A stretch of 64,000 nucleotides of DNA from Streptomyces cyanogenus (GTDB lineage: Bacteria > Actinomycetota > Actinomycetes > Streptomycetales > Streptomycetaceae), in NCBI RefSeq assembly GCF_017526105.1, contig NZ_CP071839.1:8222001-8286000 (forward strand), in the 5' to 3' direction. Of this stretch, positions 32,158-40,049 are shown in pieces (position 1 is the stretch's first letter; every line of letters begins with the position of its first letter). A model generated the notes under the pieces. The model worked only from the letters and a program-made list of their open reading frames with translations. It was not told the origin of the DNA and searched no databases. The translations under genes were made by a program, and so were the position numbers.

Positions 32158-33144
32158 ATGACCGACGTCCCCACCCGGTATCTGGGTGAACTGGCCGTCT
32201 CCGCGCAGGGACTGGGCTGCATGGGCATGAGCCACGGCTACGGCGCCACGGACGACGCGCAGTCGACAGCCACCCTGCACCGCGCCCTCGACCTCGGCGT
32301 GACCTTCCTCGACACCTCCGACTTCTACGGCTTCGGGCACAACGAGGAGTTGATCGGGCGGGCCATCGCCGGGCGGCGCGACGAGGTGGTGCTGGCCACC
32401 AAGTTCGGCTTCGCCAACCGCCTGGGCGAGCCCACCCTGATCCGCGGCGACGCCGCCTACGTACGCCAGGCGTGTGAGGCATCCCTGCGTCGCCTCGGTG
32501 TCGACCACATCGACCTCTACTACCAGCACCGCGTCGACCCGCAGGTGCCGATCGAGGAGACCGTCGGCGCCATGGCCGAGCTGGTGCAGGCCGGCAAGGT
32601 CCGTCACCTGGGGCTGTCCGAGGCGGGCGCGCAGACCATCCGGCGCGCGCACGCCGTGCACCCGATCTCGGCGCTGCAGAGCGAGTGGTCGCTGTGGACC
32701 CGGGACCTGGAGGCGGAGGTCGCCCCGGTCTGCCGCGAGCTCGGCATCGGCCTGGTCCCGTTCTCGCCGCTCGGACGGGGCTTCCTGACCGGACGGTACG
32801 ACTCGCTCGACGGCCTGGCGGAGACCGACGTACGGCGCACCCAGCCGCGGTTCGCCGACGGCAACCTCGAACGGAACCTGGCGATCGTCGCGAAACTGAA
32901 CGAGCTGGCCGCGGCGAAGTCCGTCACCGCCGGCCAGCTCGCCCTCGCCTGGGTGCAGCACCGCGGCGAGGACGTGGTGCCGATCCCCGGCACCCGGCGG
33001 CAGCGGTACCTGGAGGAGAACCTCGCGGCACTGGACGTCGAGCTGACACCGGAGGACCTCGCCGCGATCGAGGCCGCCGCCCCGGCCGAGCAGATCGTGG
33101 GCGACCGCTACGACGCGAACAGCCTCACCTTCGTCAACCGCTGA
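32158..33144 (+). CDS. Aldo/keto reductase
   Basis: 328 residues of the AKR13/YajO-like group. The catalytic tetrad is Asp52, Tyr57, Lys82 and His124 (in 'FLDTSDFYGFG', 'LATKFGF' and 'DLYYQHRVD'). The cofactor-binding end has 'VVPIPGTRRQRYLEENLAAL'. ATG 32158 follows CAGGAGGCAGC. It should reduce aldehydes or ketones with NADPH in the cytoplasm. Its promoter has MerR-type geometry, so it is likely induced by an electrophile or other small molecule through a regulator encoded elsewhere. Confidence 0.94.
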   Translation: MTDVPTRYLGELAVSAQGLGCMGMSHGYGATDDAQSTATLHRALDLGVTFLDTSDFYGFGHNEELIGRAIAGRRDEVVLATKFGFANRLGEPTLIRGDAAYVRQACEASLRRLGVDHIDLYYQHRVDPQVPIEETVGAMAELVQAGKVRHLGLSEAGAQTIRRAHAVHPISALQSEWSLWTRDLEAEVAPVCRELGIGLVPFSPLGRGFLTGRYDSLDGLAETDVRRTQPRFADGNLERNLAIVAKLNELAAAKSVTAGQLALAWVQHRGEDVVPIPGTRRQRYLEENLAALDVELTPEDLAAIEAAAPAEQIVGDRYDANSLTFVNR

Positions 33145-33305
33145 CACCGCCCGGCACTCCGCTCCCGGACGGGCTACGGCGGCCGGCAAACCCGGTAAGC
33201 GGATCGAGGACCGGGGAAGGCTGGGTACACGGCGTACCCGGTCTTCCCCGTCCCGGGGAGGAACACACAGGCCACCCCGTCAGCGCCGTGAAGGAGGCAC
33301 ACCCT

Positions 33306-33677
33306 ATGCGCTCGATCAGGAGGAGCATGGCCGCGGGCCTGCTGGGGGCCGCTGCGCTGGGCCTCTGGGCCCCGGCCCACGCGGTCGCCGGCACCGGTGC
33401 CGGCGGCGTCGACGCCGCTCAGCCATCGGTGACGTACTGCGGGCCGGACCAGGCCACCGGCCTGGCGGTGTCGGCCGACCGGACCGTGTCCTGCGCCACG
33501 GCTCTGCAGGTGGCGGGCGCCTACAACGAGGCCGCCTCCGGTGCGCGGGACGCATCCGCGACGGTCCGTGTCGGCGTGACCGCGTGGAAGTGCCAGGAGC
33601 GTCAGGGCGACCCGAACCCCTACCGGGAGTGCGTCGACGCGAGCGACAGCGGCCGCCGGGTCATCCTCTCGTCCTGA
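33306..33677 (+). CDS. Small secreted protein
   Basis: 123 residues from ATG 33306 after GAAGGAGG. A clear signal peptide ('SMAAGLLGAAALGLWAPAHA') precedes about 95 exported residues with four Cys ('VTYCGPDQ', 'VSCATALQVA', 'AWKCQERQGDP', 'YRECVDASDSGRR'), which could make two disulfides. Similar small exported proteins occur in Streptomyces; function unknown to me. Followed by a strong terminator. Confidence 0.8.
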   Translation: MRSIRRSMAAGLLGAAALGLWAPAHAVAGTGAGGVDAAQPSVTYCGPDQATGLAVSADRTVSCATALQVAGAYNEAASGARDASATVRVGVTAWKCQERQGDPNPYRECVDASDSGRRVILSS

Positions 33678-33684
33678 CCGGCAC

Positions 33685-33708
33685 CCCTGGCGGCACGTGC
33701 CGCCAGGG
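33685..33708. terminator. Terminator after small secreted protein
   Basis: A perfect 24-bp palindrome. The left arm CCCTGGCGGCAC (33685-33696) meets its complement directly (33697-33708), folding into a 10-bp stem with a tetraloop eight bases after the stop codon. Confidence 0.85.
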
Positions 33709-33758
33709 CCGCGCCGGACAGCGTGCCGTCACCGTCGACGGCGGCACGCCGTTGCCGG

Positions 33759-34334
33759 TCAGCGGCCGCCGACGGCCGTGCGGGCGGACTCGTCGACGCG
33801 GAGCGTGAAGACGTCCGGGCGGGCGTAGTGGCCGGTCGGGTCGAAGTCGAAGCGGGCGCGGGCGAGGTCGTCGAGACACCTCGCCGAGCGGGGAGACGAT
33901 GACGGAGCCCCCGCCGATGAGGACGGTGTCGGGCTCGTCGCCCTGGACCGGGTGCACGTCGGAGGGCAGGGCGGTCGGCATGAGCTTGCCGTGCAAGCCC
34001 AGGCAGCCATCGGCCCGAAGACGAGAGCGACGCAGTACAGGGTGCCGCCGTGTCGCCCGACGGCGCCGACGACGGCGTGGCAGCCGAGGTCCCGCGTGAC
34101 AGCGGCCAGGGTGTCGACCTCGGGGCCGGGGACGTCGACGGCGGCGGCGTGGTAGCGGCGGAACAGGTCACGGCCGACGGGGGTCCGGCTGCCGACCGTG
34201 ATGCCGAAGTCCGCAGGACCACGACCTCGGCGCCCCGCGCACCGGCCGCCTCCCGGAGCAGCTCCACCGCGCGGGCCGGCGACGGCAGACGTGTCGAACG
34301 ACGGGGTGGCCGCCTGGACGGCGGCGGCGGTCAC
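33759..34334 (-). pseudogene. Nitrilase (carbon-nitrogen hydrolase) pseudogene
   Basis: Minus-strand pieces in changing frames spell a nitrilase from GTG 34334: 'VTAAAVQAATPSFDTS', 'AVELLREAAGARGAEVVVL', 'GITVGSRTPVGRDLFRRYHA', 'DVPGPEVDTLAAVTRDLGCH', 'GLHGKLMPTALPSDV', then 'GGGSVIVSPLGEV' and 'FDFDPTGHYARPDVFTLRVD'. The central block with the catalytic Lys and the Cys of 'CWEN' is absent between the 'KLMPT' and 'GDSVIV'-equivalent parts, and several frame changes are needed. The gene is therefore inactivated by deletion and frameshifts. Confidence 0.8.
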
Positions 34335-34522
34335 GGTACGGCGGGACGCGTGGGCCGTAGCGGCGGGGGGCACCGGGGAGGCCATGCCCCTGGAGACCAG
34401 GCGGACACCGTCCACGCCGGCAGTCCGGACCCGACGGCGACCCGGCCGCCGCTGTCCGTGCCCCGGTACACCGTCACCACGGTTCCTGCTGCTCGCCTCA
34501 TCCAGGTCGTTCTCGGCTGGGG

Positions 34523-34762
34523 TTACCGCGCCGGATCCTCCTCTGCGCGCCGGACCGCCTTCTTCACCGCCTGCTCCAGCTCGTACCGCGACATGCCCTC
34601 GCGCGTCGAGTGCTCGGTCACCGCAGCCTGGAACGCCTCGGCCGCCCGTCGCCAGGCCCGCCACTGAGCGTCGTACTCCTCACCGCTCAGGCCGGCCAGC
34701 TGCGCGCGCTCCGCTTCAGCGGAGCGTTCCATTTTGACCAATTCGTCGGGAATGTCTGCCAT
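34523..34762 (-). CDS. Small conserved helical protein
   Basis: 79 residues from ATG 34762: 'MADIPDELVKMERSAEAERA', then 'YDAQWRAWRRAAEAFQAAVT' and an Arg/Glu-rich end. Highly charged and helical throughout, no Cys and no membrane segment. Resembles short conserved Streptomyces proteins of unknown function. It stands alone between a pseudogene and a divergent AhpD-like gene. Confidence 0.75.
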   Translation of the reverse strand: MADIPDELVKMERSAEAERAQLAGLSGEEYDAQWRAWRRAAEAFQAAVTEHSTREGMSRYELEQAVKKAVRRAEEDPAR

Positions 34763-34984
34763 ACCTGGATGCTATGCACGGCGCCACCGGGGTGCCCGTC
34801 AGCACCGCCGCGGGGTCGGTGCTGTGTGCCGGGATGCGGCCCGGCCGCCCAGGAGTCCGGAAGTCTCCGGCCCGCACCGGGTGGGCGTGGGGTGCTCTGG
34901 ACCGGAGCGGCGTCGAAACCTCGGTCACCGACGCCCCGAGCATGATAGTTTCGCGTTCAACAAATCTGTCCGGAGGAGTGCAGG

Positions 34985-35464
34985 TTGACCAGTCCCGTAC
35001 CGGCCGGCACCGCCCGGCGGATCTTCATCGACAAGCAGAGCCCGAAGGCGTACCACGCACTGGTGCAGACTTCGGAGACGGTCCGGGCGGTCGCCGCCGA
35101 CGCAGGCCTGGACCGGGTCCTGGTGGAACTGGTCAACCTCCGTGTGTCACAGCTCAACGGCTGTGCCTACTGCCTGCACCTGCACACCCGGGCCGCGCTG
35201 CGGGCGGGCGACACCCCGCAGCGCCTCGGAGTGCTCGCCGCCTGGCGCGAGACCGACCTGTTCACGCCGGCCGAACGCGCCGCCCTGGCCCTCGCCGAGG
35301 CGACCACCGCCGCGGCCGACACCGCCGCCCAGGACACCGCATGGGCGGCGGCGCGGGACGTCCTGACCGAGGACCAGATATCGGCGGTGACCTGGGTGGC
35401 GGTCACCATCAACGCCTTCAACCGGGTTTCGATCATGAGCCGGCACCCGGTGCGGGCCGAGTAG
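34985..35464 (+). CDS. Carboxymuconolactone decarboxylase/AhpD-family protein
   Basis: 159 residues, all-helical AhpD-like fold with the redox motif Cys-Ala-Tyr-Cys followed by His ('LNGCAYCLHLHTRAAL'), and 'LFTPAERAALALAEATTAAA' then 'WVAVTINAFNRVSIMSRHP'. These are typical of stand-alone CMD proteins with peroxidase or thiol-reducing activity. It begins at TTG 34985 behind GGAGGAG. The 220-base gap upstream is AT-richer at 34944-34970 and likely holds the promoter. Possibly co-transcribed with the RidA-like gene 40 bases downstream. Confidence 0.9.
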   Translation: MTSPVPAGTARRIFIDKQSPKAYHALVQTSETVRAVAADAGLDRVLVELVNLRVSQLNGCAYCLHLHTRAALRAGDTPQRLGVLAAWRETDLFTPAERAALALAEATTAAADTAAQDTAWAAARDVLTEDQISAVTWVAVTINAFNRVSIMSRHPVRAE

Positions 35465-35504
35465 CGCTTGGACGTGCCGACGCCGGTCACCTAGCGTTCG
35501 GCGC

Positions 35505-35897
35505 ATGACGGAACGACGCGCGATCCTCAGCGGCTCCACCTTCGAGGAACAGATCGGTTACGCCCGCGCCGTGGTCGACGGGGACTGGGTGCACGTCTCC
35601 GGGACCACCGGCTTCGACTACACCACCATGACCATCTCCGACGACGTGGTGGAGCAGGCCGAACAGTGCCTGCGCAACATCGGGGCCGCGCTGGCCGAGG
35701 CGGGGTGCGGCCTCGCCGACGTGGTGCGGGTGCGTTACCTGCTGCCGGACCGCGCGGACTTCGAGCCCTGCTGGCCGGTGCTGCGCCGCTGCTTCGGCGA
35801 GGTCCGGCCCGCCGCCACCATGCTGGAGTGCGGCCTCGCCGACCCCCGGATGAAGATCGAGATAGAGGCGTACGCCCGCCGCCCCGCCGCGGGCTGA
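35505..35897 (+). CDS. RidA/YjgF-family protein
   Basis: 130 residues: 'GYARAVVDGDWVHVSGTTGF', 'VVEQAEQCLRNIGAALAEAG', 'LADVVRVRYLLPDRADFEPC' and 'RPAATMLECGLADPRMKIEI'. In RidA enzymes an Arg in the 'vRvTvyl' strand region and a C-terminal Glu form the imine-hydrolysing site; here 'RP-A-ATMLE' and the terminal 'IEIEAYARR' keep this layout. It likely removes reactive enamine/imine intermediates or belongs to a related branch. It sits just downstream of the AhpD-like gene. Confidence 0.9.
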   Translation: MTERRAILSGSTFEEQIGYARAVVDGDWVHVSGTTGFDYTTMTISDDVVEQAEQCLRNIGAALAEAGCGLADVVRVRYLLPDRADFEPCWPVLRRCFGEVRPAATMLECGLADPRMKIEIEAYARRPAAG

Positions 35898-36385
35898 GCC
35901 GCCGACCCCGACGACCCCCCGCCCCCCGCGTCCCCTGAGCCCCCCTGGGTGCCGTGCCGTCCGCGCCGGGAAGGCCGATGCCCGCCGGGCGAAGGCCCGT
36001 CGGTGCAAGGTGGCCTTGTCCGGTGGGTGATCACGGCGGTGCGTATCCGGTCAATGTGGCTTCGCCGCTCCCGTCGGCCGAGGTGCGACGGGCGTCCGCT
36101 CTCGGTGACCGGCCGTCCGGCATTCGGGCGGTCGCCGCCGCCCGTCACCAGTGCGGTGAGGTCCCGGCGGCGGTTCGGTTTCCCTCGGCCTCTCGGCGTG
36201 TCAAACCGGAGCGCCGGTGACCGGCGAAAGTCCGAAATCGACTACGGCGCAGGGGCTTTGAGCGCCCTGGTGATTAACCGGTGAACGGTCGCGGGAAGGT
36301 TCCGGGGTGTCGCCGACACGTGATCTTCACCGGCTGGTCCGGACCGACGCGTGTCATCCGTCCGCCCCCGAGGGGAGGTGCAGTG
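35898..36385 (+). other. Leader region of the atropopeptide locus, no gene seen
   Basis: About 490 bases before the precursor gene. Open frames here have no ribosome-binding site and no recognisable product. The least GC-rich part (36225-36285) is the likeliest promoter position. GGAGG at 36374-36378, seven bases before ATG 36386, is the ribosome-binding site of the precursor. Confidence 0.5.
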
Positions 36386-36466
36386 ATGAAGCTTCTCTTC
36401 GCCCTTCGCAACCGCGTTGCCGCCGCCAAGAGCCTCAAGGCCAACGCCTGGTACTTCTGGTACTGA
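36386..36466 (+). CDS. Atropopeptide (tryptorubin-like) RiPP precursor, core AWYFWY
   Basis: A 26-residue peptide from ATG 36386, with GGAGG at 36374-36378. Residues 1-20 form a basic, Ala/Leu-rich leader (MKLLFALRNRV..., ending KSLKAN). The last six residues, AWYFWY, end at the stop codon and are the predicted core. Tryptorubin A, founder of the atropopeptides, has core Ala-Trp-Tyr-Ile-Trp-Tyr, so this differs only by Phe for Ile at core position 4. A cytochrome P450 gene follows 112 bases later on the same strand, as in known atropopeptide loci, where one P450 installs the aryl/indole cross-links. The product is predicted to be a cross-linked hexapeptide or a trimmed form of it. Leader removal is probably by host peptidases, as no protease gene is nearby. 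Confidence 0.92.
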   Translation: MKLLFALRNRVAAAKSLKANAWYFWY

Positions 36467-36493
36467 TCCGCACCGCTGTGGCGCCGACATCGT

Positions 36494-36528
36494 TGTCCGG
36501 CCGAACCGCGGCGCGGTCCGGCCGGACA
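36494..36528 (+). promoter_or_regulatory. Stem-loop between precursor and P450 genes
   Basis: The outer stem TGTCCGGCC (36494-36502) pairs perfectly with 36520-36528. After a two-base mismatch an inner stem ACCGC/GCGGT (36505-36509/36513-36517) closes a 3-base loop. No U-tract follows. Stem-loops after RiPP precursor genes commonly act as partial terminators or mRNA stabilisers, giving more precursor than enzyme; that role here is inferred. Confidence 0.6.
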
Positions 36529-36578
36529 GCGGTGTCCCGTCGACTCTCCGCAGCCCCCGCCCCCGTACCGGAGCAGCC

Positions 36579-37625
36579 ATGCCGCCGTCATCCACCGCGC
36601 GTGCGCGCGCCACCGTGTTCGCCCCACGGCTCGCCGCGCTCCTCGACGACCACCTGGGCCAGGACGTCTTCCGGCTCGAACCCGACACCGTCGGCGTCGC
36701 GGGGCACGAGGTCGCCGACCGCATCCTGGCCGCACGCCGGGCCACCGAGACCGAACGCCCCACCTTCAAACCGCTGCACGGGCGTTCCATCACCCGCACC
36801 GAGGCCTCGGCGGTCACCCGCACCGTCGGCAACGACGTACGCGACGCCCTGGCCAGACCCCTGCCGCAGGACGTGGACCTCGCCGGCCCCTGGCCGCTGA
36901 CCGGACACCTCTTCCTGCGTGACCTGATACTCGGTCAGGATCCTTACCGACTGCGCATGCTGATGAGCCGCAACCTCGAACTCACCCCGAAGCTCACCTG
37001 GTCGGTGATCGCGGTCGGGGCCGCCCTGCCCGGCTGGCCCCGGCCGGACGCCCGGCTCACCGGCCTCGCGAACCGTGCGGCGCGGGCGCGGGGGTACCAG
37101 GAACGGCGGTACGTGATGGGTCTGTACCGCAGGGCCGCGGCCCCCGTGTGCTTCACCGTCTCCACGCTGGTGACCAACGCCCTCTGGCTCGGCTCCCCGT
37201 TCGACGACGGCACGTCCAACCGGAACATCATCTTGGAGGCGCTGCGGCTCCTGCCGCCCTCGTGGAACATCCTGCGCAACGCCTCACCCGAGTACCCGGC
37301 CGTCGACGGCCGCATCGGCGAGCGGGACGACGTCCTGCTGCTGCCGCTGCTGTCCCACCGGGACCCCGCCCTCTGGGACGACCCCGACGCCTTCCGCCCG
37401 GAACGCTGGGACCGCCTCGACCCCGACACCACCCCCGGCTACCTGCCCTTCGGGCACACCTCGGAGCGCTGCTGGGGCCGGCACATGGTCATGCCGCTGG
37501 CCGAGCTGCTGCTGGACCTGATCCGCGGCTCCGGGCTGGTGGTCGATCCCGCGCAGCGGGTCGGCCGGGTGCCGCTGCTGGGGCTGCTGGGCGTGGAGGA
37601 GGTACGGCTCACACGGCCGCGCTGA
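36579..37625 (+). CDS. Atropopeptide-modifying cytochrome P450
   Basis: 348 residues from ATG 36579 after GGAG; short for a bacterial P450 (usually about 400). The haem loop is 'YLPFGHTSERCWGRHM' with the thiolate Cys298. It departs from the usual FxxGxRxCxG in the fourth (Thr) and sixth (Glu) positions. The K-helix ExxR is Glu220-Ala-Leu-Arg223, and the meander has 'AFRPERW' (271-277). The I-helix region (about 184-205) lacks the common acid-alcohol pair used for oxygen activation, seen also in some P450s that couple aromatic rings. It lies in an operon-like arrangement behind the AWYFWY precursor, and is the only tailoring enzyme nearby. It should form C-C and C-N bonds between the core aromatic residues. 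Confidence 0.9.
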   Translation: MPPSSTARARATVFAPRLAALLDDHLGQDVFRLEPDTVGVAGHEVADRILAARRATETERPTFKPLHGRSITRTEASAVTRTVGNDVRDALARPLPQDVDLAGPWPLTGHLFLRDLILGQDPYRLRMLMSRNLELTPKLTWSVIAVGAALPGWPRPDARLTGLANRAARARGYQERRYVMGLYRRAAAPVCFTVSTLVTNALWLGSPFDDGTSNRNIILEALRLLPPSWNILRNASPEYPAVDGRIGERDDVLLLPLLSHRDPALWDDPDAFRPERWDRLDPDTTPGYLPFGHTSERCWGRHMVMPLAELLLDLIRGSGLVVDPAQRVGRVPLLGLLGVEEVRLTRPR

Positions 37626-37728
37626 CGGGGGGAGGGCCGGCGGGGGCCGTCGGCGGGTGCAGGCCACGATCGACGTCATCGAGTCGGTGCCCGGAGAGCC
37701 GCCGCTCGTCGCCGCTCCCACAGCTGCC

Positions 37729-38610
37729 TCACGTCGTCGAGTGCTGCTGCTCGACCGGAGCCGGCAGCACGATGATGCGCTGAACGGCCCGGCTGAGGAC
37801 CAGCACACCCCCGACGATCAGCAGGGCACCGCAGGCCTCCGGTACGAGCCACCAGCCGGTGCGGATCCGCTCGTCGAAGAGGGTCACCCCCAGGGCCAGG
37901 CTGACCACCGCGTCACCGATGGTCAGCGCGGGCTGCGCCGCCGCCAGCGGACCGGCCTGCAACGCGTTCTCCAGCAGGAGGACGGAGGCGACACCGGCGA
38001 GCGCGAAGCCGTACGTCTGCCAGGACCGCAGGAACGCCGAGAAGCCCTCGTCGGCGAACGTGCCGCTGGCCGACTTCAGGAGGGCGGCGGTCAGCGCGTT
38101 GCCCGTCGCTGAGGCGGCGGCCAGGAGCGCGGCGCGCCGGGCCGGCGGACCTCCTCGGCTCGCCAGCAGCACGGCCGCGGCCATCGCGCCGACACACAGG
38201 CACAGGGCCGGGATCCACCGGGCGAGGGGTGCTTGACTGGTCGCGCCGTGCGGGGCGGCCGCGACGAGCAGCACGGCGAGGCCCGCCACACAGCCGCCCA
38301 CGCCCCACCAGCCCCAGGGGGGCAGCCGCCGGTGCATCAGCGGGGCCGCGATCAGCAGCGCGAACGGCAGCTCCAGGATGAACAGCGGCTGGACCAGCGC
38401 GAGCGGGCCGTTGACCAGCGCCAGGCTCTGGAACAGCGCGGCACAGATCACGCCGGCCATGCCGATCATCCAGACGGGCCGGCGCACCAGCTCCGCGAGC
38501 AGCCGGATCCCACCGGTGCTGCTCAACGAGGCCGCCTTGCGCTGGAACGCGGTGCCCACGGCGTTGCTCGCCGCTCCCGCGACGGCGAACACCGCGGCCA
38601 GTTCGATCAC
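37729..38610 (-). CDS. DMT/EamA-like membrane transporter
   Basis: 293 residues with about nine to ten membrane helices: 'LAAVFAVAGAASNAVGTAFQ', 'MIGMAGVICAALFQSLALVN', 'GWWGVGGCVAGLAVLLVAAA', 'LCLCVGAMAAAVLLAS' and 'GALLIVGGVLVLSRAV'. The first helix with 'GTAFQRKAA' resembles the NIPA/DMT branch of the drug/metabolite superfamily. GTG 38610 is preferred over ATG 38616 because AGGAG abuts that ATG but is six bases from the GTG. It is convergent with the P450 gene. Export of the atropopeptide is possible but not supported beyond proximity. Confidence 0.85.
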   Translation of the reverse strand: MIELAAVFAVAGAASNAVGTAFQRKAASLSSTGGIRLLAELVRRPVWMIGMAGVICAALFQSLALVNGPLALVQPLFILELPFALLIAAPLMHRRLPPWGWWGVGGCVAGLAVLLVAAAPHGATSQAPLARWIPALCLCVGAMAAAVLLASRGGPPARRAALLAAASATGNALTAALLKSASGTFADEGFSAFLRSWQTYGFALAGVASVLLLENALQAGPLAAAQPALTIGDAVVSLALGVTLFDERIRTGWWLVPEACGALLIVGGVLVLSRAVQRIIVLPAPVEQQHSTT

Positions 38611-38813
38611 GAGCATCTCCTGCCGGCCGGCAGACCTCCCGGAGGAGGAACGAGTCCCTCCAGCCTACGAAAGGCACCGCTGATCCGCTCCGGCCGGCGG
38701 GTGGAAACGCCGGGTGGCAGGGGAGCGGGGGAGCGCATCGGGTGGTTGGAGGACCGGGTCGGCCGGGACCGGTGCCCCGGTCGGCCCGGTCGGGGCGGTG
38801 TCCCGGTCCGGGG

Positions 38814-40049
38814 TCACCCGGCGGACCGGGCGGTCGTGCGCAGGGCCGTTTCCGCCTCGTGTACGCGCCACTCCTCCACGGTGTCCTGCTGGCGTTCGGC
38901 CCGGTCGAGGAGCGTGTCGAGGAGGGCGGGGTCCAGGCGCTCGTCGGTCGGGGCGAGCCGGCGCAGGGTGGTCCACCCGGCCGCCTTGCCCTCCACCCCC
39001 AGCCGCAGCGCCTCCAGTTCCAGCACCGTGCTGAGCGGGGAGCGCCGCACCAGGCGGCCGTTGAGCTTGAGCCGGCCCGCCTTCTCGGCCGCCCAGCCGC
39101 CCCAGACCTTGTAGTGGCGCACCGGGACGTCCAGGTCCCGCATGATCTCCAGCAGCGTCATCCGGTCCTCGGCGATCTCGGCGGCTATGCCGTCGAGGGC
39201 GCGGCCGAGCGCGGTACCCCGGGAGGCGCGCGCCAGGTGGCCGATCCGCTGGGTGCCCGCGGTGGCGCCGGCGAGGTGGTCGTTGAGGTAGATACCGAGC
39301 AGCTTCATGTCGGCGCCACCGGTCGATCGCGACCGGGGGGTACGGGCCCGTACCGGTCCGTTCATGACGATCCTCCTTCGTTGGTCCTGCGGCTTCGGAC
39401 GGGGCCGTGCACGGCTTCCGGCCGTGCGCGGCACGCTCACCGTCGTCGTGACGCGTACGAGGCTCGGTGCCCGGGGCGTCGAGCCGAAACCGAACCGGAC
39501 GGCGGGCTCCACCGGGGCGAGCGAGCCGAGGTCCCGCCCTTCGTGGACGGCGCTCGCCGCGCTGATCCGGTGCAGATCACGGGCGCCGTACCACTCGCGC
39601 CGGCCGCCGCCCGCGCTCCCGCGGGTCCGCGCCCCGAGCAGCACACGGGCCGCCGGGTCGGTCAGCGCGGTCCAGCCGGTGCGGGCGGCCAGCGCACCGG
39701 GGACGCTCCTCAGCAGGATCCCCGGCAGGTTCCTGCGGCCCACGGTGAGGCGCAGGTCGAGCAGCGCGCCGGCGGTCACCGCCCAGTGGTCGCCGGTGAC
39801 GCGGACCCGTACCGGCACGATCCGCACCTCGTCGAAGGCGTAGGTACCGGCGACGAAGTCCGCCGTGCGCCGGGTCGGGGCCAGCAGCAGGCGGTGGCCG
39901 TCCTCCCGCTCCAGCATCACGTCGCTGAACGGGCCGAACGGCGAGCGGGGCCAGTGGCCGAGCACCACGCGGGTCCCGGACGCCGTACCGATACCGGCGA
40001 TCCAGCCGTCGAAGCGCAGCCGGCCGGGGGCCGGCCTGGCGGGATTCAT
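38814..40049 (-). CDS. Hypothetical protein, apparently two genes joined in one frame
   Basis: One open frame of 411 codons from ATG 40049, which overlaps the DUF2071 stop (ATGA). The first part (about 220 residues, 'GRLRFDGWIAGIGTASGTRV' to 'SLVRVTTTVSVP') is a beta-rich unknown protein. Then comes an Arg/Pro-rich stretch with no stop codon. Next is a second apparent start, ATG 39365, behind a very strong AAGGAGGA (39371-39378), leading to a 183-residue unknown protein ('MKLLGIYLNDHLAGATAGTQ', 'DLDVPVRHYKVWGGWAAEKA'). Either a stop codon was lost and a fusion is made, or the second product is made separately from its own site. Confidence 0.7.
   Translation of the reverse strand: MNPARPAPGRLRFDGWIAGIGTASGTRVVLGHWPRSPFGPFSDVMLEREDGHRLLLAPTRRTADFVAGTYAFDEVRIVPVRVRVTGDHWAVTAGALLDLRLTVGRRNLPGILLRSVPGALAARTGWTALTDPAARVLLGARTRGSAGGGRREWYGARDLHRISAASAVHEGRDLGSLAPVEPAVRFGFGSTPRAPSLVRVTTTVSVPRTAGSRARPRPKPQDQRRRIVMNGPVRARTPRSRSTGGADMKLLGIYLNDHLAGATAGTQRIGHLARASRGTALGRALDGIAAEIAEDRMTLLEIMRDLDVPVRHYKVWGGWAAEKAGRLKLNGRLVRRSPLSTVLELEALRLGVEGKAAGWTTLRRLAPTDERLDPALLDTLLDRAERQQDTVEEWRVHEAETALRTTARSAG

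Noticed and set aside
35949..36284. 111-codon plus-strand frame just before the RiPP precursor
   Set aside because: Arg/Pro-rich composition, poor start context and no resemblance to RiPP enzymes or recognition proteins.
37729..38610. DMT transporter as dedicated exporter of the atropopeptide
   Set aside because: It is convergent with the P450 and of a family often found elsewhere; proximity alone is not enough.
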